Below, piece by piece: positions 31,542 through 39,000 of a stretch of DNA of 39,000 nucleotides. The DNA is from Actinomycetales bacterium JB111 (lineage in GTDB: Bacteria; Actinomycetota; Actinomycetes; Actinomycetales; Actinomycetaceae): positions 1 through 39,000 of the forward strand of contig FUHX01000047.1 in assembly GCA_900163555.1 (NCBI GenBank), written 5' to 3'. The notes beneath the pieces were generated by a model. The model saw only the letters and a program-made list of their open reading frames with translations, searched no databases and was not told the origin of the DNA. The first letter of the stretch is position 1, and the number at the start of each line of letters is the position of its first letter. A program made the position numbers and the translations under genes.

Positions 31542-32700
31542 GGATCGCGACCAGCACGAGCAGGCCGGCGAAGATCGCGGTCAGCGTGGCGGTCGAGACG
31601 CGGCCGGACAGTCGCGCGCCGATCTGACCGGCGATCGTCGACGCGACGGCGAAGCAGATCACCGGGACCCACTCGAGGTCCAGGCCCTCGGGGATGCGCG
31701 CGGCCAGGCCCGCCGCGGAGTTCACCACGATCACCAGGAGCGACGTCCCGACGGCGGCGCGCACCGGGAACCGCAGGACGAGGATGAGCGCGGGGACCGC
31801 CGCGAACCCCCCGCCGACGCCGAACAGTCCCGTCAGCAGGCCGACCAGGGCCGCGACGGGGACCAGCAACAGCGGGTTGACTGTCGTGCGCGGCGGGACG
31901 GGGGTTGGTTCGGACGTCGGCTGGCCGGTGGTCGGTCCGGAGGTGGAGTTGGTGGTCGGGTCGGCGGTCGGGTCGGTGGTCGAGCCGAGGTCGTTCGCGC
32001 TCCCCTCCTCGCGTCGAGACACCTCGGAACTGGCGTTATCCGGGCTCGGTTCGGCCGGAAGCGAGGTGTCTCGATGGGGGTAGTCGGCGACCGGGTCGAG
32101 AACGGGGTCCCCGACGTCGTCGGCCGGGTCGGTCGGGTCGGCCTCCTGCGCGGCGCCCCCCTGCGCGGCGGTGAGGTCGGCCTCCATCGCGGCGCTCGGG
32201 TCGCCCACGGCGTCGTCCGGCGCGGACAGCTCGGCATCCAGCGCCGTCTCGGCTGCCGCGTCCTCCGCCCCGCCGGCCGCCTCTCGCTCGGCCTCCTCAG
32301 CCGCCTCCTGCTCGGCGCGCCGCAGCTCAGATCGCTCCGCCCTGGCCTTGCGCACCATCAGCCCGGCGACCACGAGCAGCAGCACCGAGAACAGGGCCAT
32401 GAGCACGGGCCCGTCGATCAGGTGGGCGAGCCATGCCCCGCCGACGGCGGCCACCGCCCCGAGGAGCCCGAACGTCAGGCCGCCGGACCATCGGACGTTG
32501 CCCCGCTGCGCGTGCGGGACGAGCGTGACGAGCGACGTGACGCCGACGATGACCAGGGAGGCGGTGGCGGCGTCGTGCGGGGAGAACCCGACCAGGTAGG
32601 CGAGGGCCGGCACCGTGAGCACGCCGCCGCCCGCCCCGAGCGTGCCGACGACGAGACCCACGAGGATCCCGATCAGTGTCGCCACCACGATCAGCTCCAC
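31504..32700 (-). CDS. TauE/SafE-family (sulfite exporter-like) permease with long linker
   Basis: The 398-residue membrane protein has two homologous four-helix halves. The first has the glycine-rich motif GTLGAGGGVLTVPALAYLVG (about 20-38); the second has GLLTGLFGVGGGFAAVPALIL. These are the family's hallmark loops. Substrates of family members are small sulfur or sulfonate anions; none can be assigned here. Residues ~118-274 are a charged then Pro/Thr-rich cytoplasmic linker, far longer than usual, and part of it is encoded by a palindrome (32014-32074). The GTG at 32700 is chosen from AGGG upstream. Its last 38 bases overlap the end of the convergent gene. Confidence 0.9.
   Translation of the reverse strand: MELIVVATLIGILVGLVVGTLGAGGGVLTVPALAYLVGFSPHDAATASLVIVGVTSLVTLVPHAQRGNVRWSGGLTFGLLGAVAAVGGAWLAHLIDGPVLMALFSVLLLVVAGLMVRKARAERSELRRAEQEAAEEAEREAAGGAEDAAAETALDAELSAPDDAVGDPSAAMEADLTAAQGGAAQEADPTDPADDVGDPVLDPVADYPHRDTSLPAEPSPDNASSEVSRREEGSANDLGSTTDPTADPTTNSTSGPTTGQPTSEPTPVPPRTTVNPLLLVPVAALVGLLTGLFGVGGGFAAVPALILVLRFPVRAAVGTSLLVIVVNSAAGLAARIPEGLDLEWVPVICFAVASTIAGQIGARLSGRVSTATLTAIFAGLLVLVAILTATQSIPELLA
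32014..32074. repeat. Palindrome inside the TauE/SafE linker
   Basis: TCGAGACACCTCG (32014-32026) is the exact complement of 32062-32074, 35 bases apart. It encodes, in frame, the linker stretch around residues 209-230 (DTSLPAEPSPDNASSEVSRR). It resembles intergenic REP-like elements rather than protein-coding constraint. Confidence 0.8.
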
Positions 32701-32779
32701 GCCGTCACCCTCTCACTCCCTCTCCTCGCCGATTCCGCGCAGGCTTCAGCGGCACCGAGCCGCTCGAGCCGAGGGGACG

Positions 32780-33745
32780 TCAGTCGGGAGTGGTGGGCGA
32801 GGTGGCCAGGCCTGGCGACGGCGCCGAACCGGGTGTGGGCGGGCTCGGCGGGCTGTCCGGGCTCGGCGGGGTCTCCGCCGTCGCCTCGGGTGAGGGAGGA
32901 CCGCCCGGGTGGCGGGCGGCGGGGCTCGTGGCGTCGTCGGGGACGGTGCGACGCGCGGGGCGCGGCGCCCACGCCTGGTACGGCCTGCCCGGCTGCTGCG
33001 ACTCCGCGGCGGCCGCCCGTCGGGAATGGGGAACGGAGTGGCGACGAGACTTCCGGCCCGTGACGGCCATGGCGACGTCCCGGTACTGCCGCGCCCGGTG
33101 CATCGCGCCGGCGATGTCCTTGCCGGACGCGCGGTGGCTGACGTCGCAGGGGATCTCCTGGATGGTGAGCCCCGCGACGAGCAGGTCGATCGTCATGCCG
33201 ACCTCTACGCCCCAGCCGCGGGCGAGCGGCTGCGCTGTCTCGTACGCGCGGCGCGTGAGGCAGCGCTGGCCGGACAGCGGCTGCGTGCTCACCCACCCGG
33301 TCGCGGACTCGATCGCGCCGCGGGCCAGGCGGACCACGCGGCCCTTGCCGCCGGCGCCCTGCTGCGGCGGCAGGACGGCGATCGCGCAGTCCGTCTCCCC
33401 CGTGAGCACGGCCTCGACCAACGGGGCCAGGCCGACCGCCGAGTCCTGCAGGTCCGCGTCGACGAACAGCAGGGCCCGCGGCGGGGCGTCCGGCAGGTCA
33501 CGCATGGACACGACGGATGCACCCGTCTCCATCGCCGAGGCCTTGCCCCGGTTGACCGAGTGACGCACGACGACGGCGCCCGCCGCGCGGGCGACGTGCT
33601 GGGTGTCGTCGGTGGAGCCGTCGTCGACCACGAGGACGAGATCGACATGCGGGATCGCGCGGCAGGCGCGGATCGTGGCAGCGATGTATCTGCCCTCGTC
33701 CTTGGCGGGCACGATCACCGCCACCCGCCTGGAGTCCTGCGTCAC
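32780..33745 (-). CDS. Family 2 glycosyltransferase (GT-A fold) with Pro-rich tail
   Basis: The 321-residue protein starts VAVIVPAKDEG and has the nucleotide-sugar site VVDDGSTDDT (about 39-48) and the metal-binding DADLQD (about 95-100). RGWGVEVGMTIDLLVAGLTI and SHRASGKD follow. It resembles dolichyl-phosphate-type and glucosylglycerate-type GT2 enzymes. The acceptor is unknown. No membrane helix is present. After residue ~230 the protein is Pro/Ser/Thr-rich and probably disordered. The GTG at 33745 lies six bases after TAGGCT. Confidence 0.88.
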   Translation of the reverse strand: MTQDSRRVAVIVPAKDEGRYIAATIRACRAIPHVDLVLVVDDGSTDDTQHVARAAGAVVVRHSVNRGKASAMETGASVVSMRDLPDAPPRALLFVDADLQDSAVGLAPLVEAVLTGETDCAIAVLPPQQGAGGKGRVVRLARGAIESATGWVSTQPLSGQRCLTRRAYETAQPLARGWGVEVGMTIDLLVAGLTIQEIPCDVSHRASGKDIAGAMHRARQYRDVAMAVTGRKSRRHSVPHSRRAAAAESQQPGRPYQAWAPRPARRTVPDDATSPAARHPGGPPSPEATAETPPSPDSPPSPPTPGSAPSPGLATSPTTPD

Positions 33746-33751
33746 AGGCCC

Positions 33752-33757
33752 AGCCTA
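33752..33757 (-). promoter_or_regulatory. -10 box (TAGGCT) of leaderless glycosyltransferase gene
   Basis: TAGGCT on the minus strand, six bases, then GTG at 33745. Confidence 0.65.
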
Positions 33758-33833
33758 GTCAGTGATCACCGGGCCCGGCATCCGGCTCGCGGGCGTGGGA
33801 CGACCGGATCGGTCGTCCCCGCCCCCGACGACG

Positions 33834-34709
33834 TCAGTTGAGCGAGACCTGCCGGCTCACGAGCCCGGCGCGGGCGCGGCGCTGCTCGGGGGTCAGCGGC
33901 TCGGTCGAGGCGATCGCCGCGTCCAGTCGCTTGCCGAGGTCGGCCATGGGCCCGTCGAGCTCGTCGGCCTCGGTCCCGGCGGCCAGCTCGAAGACCGGGA
34001 CGAGGAGACCGCAGGTGCGGAAGGCGCCGACGAAGCGGGTGCCCTCGCCGAGGTTCAGCTCGCGCTCGGCGTGGACGCGGGCGAGCCCGTCGAACACGGC
34101 CTCCGGGTCCTCGGGGCGGATCCAGCGAACGAACTCGCGACCCATGCGGCACCAGAAGGCGGAGGTGACGGACGGGATGCGCACGGTCGGCACGAGGTGC
34201 TCGGCGCTGTCCTGGACGGCCTGCGCGACGTCCGCCTCGTCCTTCTGGTCCTCCGACACCCAGTACTCGAACGTGCTGTGCACGGTGATGACCGGCTCGA
34301 CGGCGGGGTCCAGGATGTCCGCCAGGCGCGGCCCGGGCTCGGGGAGACCGGGAGACTGGAGGACCTCGCCGGGGGCGAGGTCGAGGCCGAGGAGGATCGA
34401 GTTGGCGATGTCGCGGTTGGCGTCGCCGGACCGGCTGGCGGTCTGCAGGCCGACGAGCAGCGTGCCGTCCTGGCGACGCATGGCCGGGGCGAGGTCCGGC
34501 AGGAGGCTCGCGATGAGGATGTCCTGGCCGCCGTGCTCGGCGGTCGTGCGCGCCGGGATCGTGGCGGCGGGGACGATCTCGCGCATGGCGACGATGTCCG
34601 TCTCCGCCGTCAGGCCCTCGAAGGGACGCTCGACGAACTCGACCTTCGGCGGACGGACTCGAGTTGCCTTGCTCTGCTCGCGCGCGCGGCGCTTGGCTGC
34701 CTTACCCAT
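33834..34709 (-). CDS. DUF5926 family protein
   Basis: The 291-residue protein has a Lys/Arg-rich start (MGKAAKRRAREQSKA) and the family phrase PPKVEFVERPFEGLTAETDIVAMREIVPAATIP, followed by conserved QDILIASLLPDLAPAM and HSTFEYWV. DUF5926 proteins are actinomycete-restricted and uncharacterised; the basic start recalls SecC-type tails, but no cysteine motif is seen. TAGGCT lies eight bases before the ATG at 34709. The 220-base gap after it in transcription order has no gene. Confidence 0.88.
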   Translation of the reverse strand: MGKAAKRRAREQSKATRVRPPKVEFVERPFEGLTAETDIVAMREIVPAATIPARTTAEHGGQDILIASLLPDLAPAMRRQDGTLLVGLQTASRSGDANRDIANSILLGLDLAPGEVLQSPGLPEPGPRLADILDPAVEPVITVHSTFEYWVSEDQKDEADVAQAVQDSAEHLVPTVRIPSVTSAFWCRMGREFVRWIRPEDPEAVFDGLARVHAERELNLGEGTRFVGAFRTCGLLVPVFELAAGTEADELDGPMADLGKRLDAAIASTEPLTPEQRRARAGLVSRQVSLN

Positions 34710-34717
34710 GGGACCAG

Positions 34718-34723
34718 AGCCTA
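34718..34723 (-). promoter_or_regulatory. -10 box (TAGGCT) of the DUF5926 gene
   Basis: TAGGCT on the minus strand (34723-34718) is eight bases before the ATG at 34709, giving a leader of zero to two bases. Confidence 0.55.
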
Positions 34724-34929
34724 GTTTGGCCGGAGCGCATGGCGCGCCATCCGTGGACGGGTGCGCGGATGATCTCCGGCACCCGCGTGTGCGGTTGGGG
34801 GCGCGGAGCGCGTTCGCGTCAGTGGGGCGGGAGGCTCCGCCGCGTGCGGAGCGACCCGCGCGCGGGTCCAGAGCTCTCGCGCGATCTGTTTGGTGCTGCC
34901 CGCGCGGCGAGCGTTTCCATGCAGTCGGG

Positions 34930-35277
34930 TCAGACGATCTCGGGGGCCGAGCCGTCCGAGGACACGATCTCGCGGCCGGCCGCGGCCCAGTCCTGCATGC
35001 CGCCCATGACGTTCCAGGCGTTGAAGCCGTTGGCGGTCAGCCACTGCGCCGCCTGGGCGGAGCGCCCGCCCGCGCGGCAGACGACGAGGACGTCCTCCTC
35101 GCCGAGCTCCTCGACCCTGTCGGGCAGGTCGGCGAGCGGGATGTGCACGGCGCCGGGCGCGTGCCCGGCCTCCCACTCGTCGTCCTCGCGGACGTCGAGG
35201 AGCAGGTACCCCTCGGGGATCGTCTCGGACGGCAGGTCAGCGACCTCGATCGTGGTCGGCTCGTCGGGGATAGCCAT
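34930..35277 (-). CDS. Single-domain rhodanese (sulfurtransferase-like)
   Basis: The 115-residue cytoplasmic protein is one rhodanese domain: LLLDVREDDEWEAGHAPGAVHIPLADL at about 25-51 and the active loop CRAGGRS, with persulfide-forming Cys67. Such proteins transfer sulfane sulfur to acceptors; the loop length of six residues fits sulfurtransferases of the GlpE type. TAGGCT sits six bases before the ATG at 35277. The next minus-strand gene upstream ends 65 bases away, so it is probably monocistronic. Confidence 0.93.
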   Translation of the reverse strand: MAIPDEPTTIEVADLPSETIPEGYLLLDVREDDEWEAGHAPGAVHIPLADLPDRVEELGEEDVLVVCRAGGRSAQAAQWLTANGFNAWNVMGGMQDWAAAGREIVSSDGSAPEIV

Positions 35278-35283
35278 GAAACG

Positions 35284-35289
35284 AGCCTA
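35284..35289 (-). promoter_or_regulatory. -10 box (TAGGCT) of leaderless rhodanese gene
   Basis: TAGGCT on the minus strand, six bases, then ATG at 35277. Confidence 0.65.
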
Positions 35290-35342
35290 GCGCCCTCGAC
35301 CCCTGCGGGCCGAGGGCGTCCTCAGGTGGCCGAGCCCGTTGC

Positions 35343-36119
35343 TCAGCGCATGCCGGACTGCTTGGCCGCACGTACCGCGGCCACGTAGTCCGAGGTGGGC
35401 TTCACCCACAGGAAGATCAGGCACATCACGACGATGATGAGGCCGATCGCGGACGAGCCGCCCGTCGCCCCCTGGGCGAGGTTGCTGATCTGGCCGAGGA
35501 GCGAGAGCCCGAGGAGCACGGTGAGGAGGACACGGCCGCCCTGACCGCCCCTGAACGCGAGGACCGCACCGAGGATGTAGAGCGCCGCCCCGATGAGGAA
35601 TCCGACGCCGAAGCCACGGATGGCGCCGGCGTTGACGGCGAGTCCCGCGCTGCGGAGCTCCTGCTGGATCTCGGGCCCGACGGCCAGCATCCCGAGTCCC
35701 GCGAGCGCCGCGAATCCACCGATGACCCAGACGATCACGCAGGCAGCGGTGAGCATTCCCGGTCGGCGCGGGGGGCCGCCGCCGAACATCTGCTGCCCGT
35801 ACCCGCCGTACTGCTGCGGGGCCGCGAACGGGTTGGCCCCCTCCGCGGGCGACTGGCCGTAGGGGGCGCCGGCCTGCTGGCCATATCCCTGCTGGCCGTA
35901 GGGGGCGCCGGCCTGCTGGCCGTAGCCCTGCTGGCCGTACTGGTCACCCGGCGCCTGGCCGGGAGCGCCCGGCACGGCGAACGGGTCGCCCTGGCCGGCG
36001 CCGTCCTGTCCGACGGGCGCGTAGGCGCCGTACCTGGGCTCCGGACGGCCGGCAGGGTCGGGCGACTGCCCCCAGGCTCCGGGCTGCTGCTGGTCCCATC
36101 CGTCATGCGAGTTCGACAT
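35343..36119 (-). CDS. Gly/Gln/Tyr-rich four-helix membrane protein
   Basis: The 258-residue protein has a Gly/Gln/Pro/Tyr-rich cytoplasmic N-terminus of about 115 residues and then about four helices (121-147, 169-189, 194-213, 222-239) with short loops and a Lys/Arg-containing end. The N-terminus holds two identical 13-residue units (QQGYGQQAGAPY) at 62-87. No named family is recognised. It resembles the N-terminal half of the protein at 12825-13544 in composition but not in the membrane part. CATGCT lies six bases before the ATG and may be a weak leaderless -10. Confidence 0.75.
   Translation of the reverse strand: MSNSHDGWDQQQPGAWGQSPDPAGRPEPRYGAYAPVGQDGAGQGDPFAVPGAPGQAPGDQYGQQGYGQQAGAPYGQQGYGQQAGAPYGQSPAEGANPFAAPQQYGGYGQQMFGGGPPRRPGMLTAACVIVWVIGGFAALAGLGMLAVGPEIQQELRSAGLAVNAGAIRGFGVGFLIGAALYILGAVLAFRGGQGGRVLLTVLLGLSLLGQISNLAQGATGGSSAIGLIIVVMCLIFLWVKPTSDYVAAVRAAKQSGMR
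35859..35936 (-). repeat. 39-bp coding tandem duplication
   Basis: Two adjacent 39-bp units encode residues 62-74 and 75-87 of the membrane protein. They are nearly identical in DNA, so the duplication is recent or maintained by slippage. Confidence 0.8.
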
Positions 36120-36318
36120 GGCACAAGCATGTCAGGTCGCAGGGCGATCCGTGGCCCGAGATCCCCCGCAGATCTCCCCCATCGCTCCGCTCCTTCTCCA
36201 CGTCCCGGACCCTCCCCTGGACAGCCCCGGCCGCCCGGACGCCCACGGCGGGCGGCGAGAATCGTCGTCGGACCGGGATTGACCCCCTGACGAGGGTGTG
36301 CCGGACCACATCCGGTGG

Positions 36319-36324
36319 CAGGAT
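36319..36324 (+). promoter_or_regulatory. Possible -10 box of pgm
   Basis: CAGGAT is followed by six bases and the ATG at 36331. It deviates from TANNNT at position one. Confidence 0.35.
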
Positions 36325-36330
36325 CGGGGT

Positions 36331-38013
<1,683 letters not shown>

Positions 38014-38059
38014 CGCCGCGCGCGGATTGCCCGCATAGGCGGGCGGGTCCGGGTCGGGG

Positions 38060-38213
38060 GCGAGCCCCGACGTCGGTCGGGGCCTACGTGCCCGGCCCAC
38101 GACGTCGGATGGGACCCGCGTAGGCGAGTCCCGACGTCGGGCAGGAATCTCCGTAGGCGAGCCCCGACGTCGGACGGGAACCTACGAAGCCGGCCTCCGA
38201 CGTCGGGGCCGGG
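38060..38213. repeat. Array of five GACGTCGG boxes with 32-33 bp spacing
   Basis: GACGTCGG starts at 38069, 38101, 38133, 38166 and 38199, spacings 32, 32, 33 and 33. Two flanking blocks are also similar (CGTAGGCGAG at 38119 and 38152; GCGAG at 38060). It fills the gap between converging pgm and the methyltransferase gene. The spacing is about three turns of DNA helix. Confidence 0.9.
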
Positions 38214-38948
38214 TCACGCGAGCAGGAACGTCACGAAGCCCATCGGGCTGCGGTGACCACGGATCCAGCTCGCGACCTCGCGCGCGACGGCGGCCCGTTC
38301 GCGGTGGTCGGGGCGGGCGGCGATCCACTCCTGGCGCTCGCGCAGGAAGCCGATGTCGAAGGCGTCGAACTCGGCGCGCGTGCTCTCGTGGATGTCGAGG
38401 ACGTGCCATCCGGCGTCGATGATCCGGTCGACGATCTCGGGGAGGGCGGTGCTGTCGTCGGCGGAGGCGTCGGGCCACATGTGGGCGAGCTCGTCGTCGG
38501 TGGGAAGGCGCGTCCAGAAGTCGAGGCCGAACAGCGCCCTCCCGCCCGGGGCGAGCCGTTCGCGGAGGGCGGCGAGCGACTCGGGGAGCGTGCCGAAGGC
38601 GTGCTGGGCACCGACGCTGACGAGCAGGTCCGAGGGCTCCGCGTGGCCGGCTGCCTCGGCGACCCGGAACTCGGCGCGGCCGGAGAGGCCGCGGGTCTCG
38701 GCGTCACGGCGGGCGCGGTCGACGTCCGGGGCGTGGATGTCGAGGCCGAGCCCGGTGGCGCCCGGTACGGCCGCCAGGCAGTCGAGGAGGATCCGACCCC
38801 ACCCGCACCCGTAGTCGGTGATCGTGCGCGGGTGATGGGCGGTCGCGGCGGTGGCGAGCCGGGCGATGGTCGCGGCGGACAGCGGGCTGCCGACCTCCAG
38901 GTGGATGCCGGTGCCGCCGGCGGGCACGGTCTCGTCGCCGAGAGTCAT
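38214..38948 (-). CDS. Class I SAM-dependent methyltransferase
   Basis: The 244-residue cytoplasmic protein has a Rossmann methyltransferase core: motif I DYGCGWGRILLDCL, motif II acid in GLDIHAPDV, post-motif SDLLVSVGAQHAFG, and LAPGGRALFGLDFWTRLP. The acceptor is not predictable from sequence. The ATG at 38948 is preferred over a longer frame beginning at 38984. The window ends 52 bases upstream, so any promoter or upstream partner is not visible. Confidence 0.85.
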   Translation of the reverse strand: MTLGDETVPAGGTGIHLEVGSPLSAATIARLATAATAHHPRTITDYGCGWGRILLDCLAAVPGATGLGLDIHAPDVDRARRDAETRGLSGRAEFRVAEAAGHAEPSDLLVSVGAQHAFGTLPESLAALRERLAPGGRALFGLDFWTRLPTDDELAHMWPDASADDSTALPEIVDRIIDAGWHVLDIHESTRAEFDAFDIGFLRERQEWIAARPDHRERAAVAREVASWIRGHRSPMGFVTFLLA

Positions 38949-39000
38949 GCGGTCACGGTGCCAGGCCGGGGCGGGGGGTGGCACGGCTTTTGTCGGGGGC

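Noticed and set aside
32074-33063. Plus-strand frames across TauE/SafE and glycosyltransferase genes
   Set aside because: They lie antisense to well-recognised proteins, have no domain, and show shadow composition.
38069-38213. GACGTCGG array as a CRISPR
   Set aside because: The conserved part is only about eight bases, the intervals are partly repeated rather than unique spacers, and no cas gene is present.

Overview
The window is high-GC DNA with almost every third codon position G or C. Gene content (LytR_C protein, DUF4190, DUF5926, PadR/MarR regulators, seryl-tRNA synthetase next to a HAD hydrolase, prephenate dehydratase, many GTG starts and leaderless genes) points to an actinomycete chromosome. 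Micrococcales (Cellulomonas/Georgenia-like) is the most likely order, but that is inferred from gene content only. No phage, IS element or plasmid gene was seen.

Layout. (1) 1-2770: tail of an unknown gene, a membrane-anchored LytR_C protein, a DUF4190 membrane protein, a class I glutamine amidotransferase, and a convergent small membrane protein. (2) 2970-5444: a large secreted choice-of-anchor I protein ending in five 45-residue aspartate-rich repeats. (3) 5667-9144: tRNA-Ser(CGA) with a strong terminator, a sirtuin, tadA, upp and an alpha/beta hydrolase. (4) 9217-12441: a MarR regulator divergent from a CsbD-like protein, an ArsB/NhaD-type permease one base from a UspA-like protein, and a small hypothetical. 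(5) 12581-16323: tRNA-Arg(ACG), a Gly/Gln/Tyr-rich membrane protein, a lipoprotein, a padR-hydrolase overlapping pair, a palindrome, tRNA-Ser(GCT) and tRNA-Ser(TGA). (6) 16474-22733: a quinone oxidoreductase and a carbohydrate ABC importer made of two permeases and two tandem paralogous binding lipoproteins, with no ATPase nearby. One permease carries a large extracytoplasmic insert. (7) 22861-28590: HAD hydrolase and serS (ATGA overlap), YbjQ-like protein, lipid kinase, an HTH-TOBE protein and pheA. (8) 28900-32700: a 13-codon leader ORF overlapping a large AlkP-like/polytopic membrane protein, whose end overlaps a convergent TauE/SafE permease. (9) 32780-38948: glycosyltransferase, DUF5926, rhodanese, a second Gly/Gln/Tyr-rich membrane protein, pgm, a five-unit GACGTCGG array and a methyltransferase.

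The genes are mostly housekeeping: translation (serS, three serine tRNAs, tadA, tRNA-Arg(ACG), the A34 substrate of TadA), nucleotide salvage (upp), phenylalanine synthesis (pheA), sugar phosphate metabolism (pgm) and sugar uptake. The most unusual signals are non-coding. A uniform -10-N6-start arrangement indicates leaderless transcripts for many genes, often with the exact hexamer TAGGCT. A set of intergenic palindromes, two of them nested, shares parts of a GAGTGG-N2-CGTT word. A similar palindrome lies inside the TauE coding linker. The best protein-level candidates are the domain-inserted ABC permease and the AlkP-like membrane protein with its leaderless leader ORF. I did not see a clear new defence or biosynthetic system.
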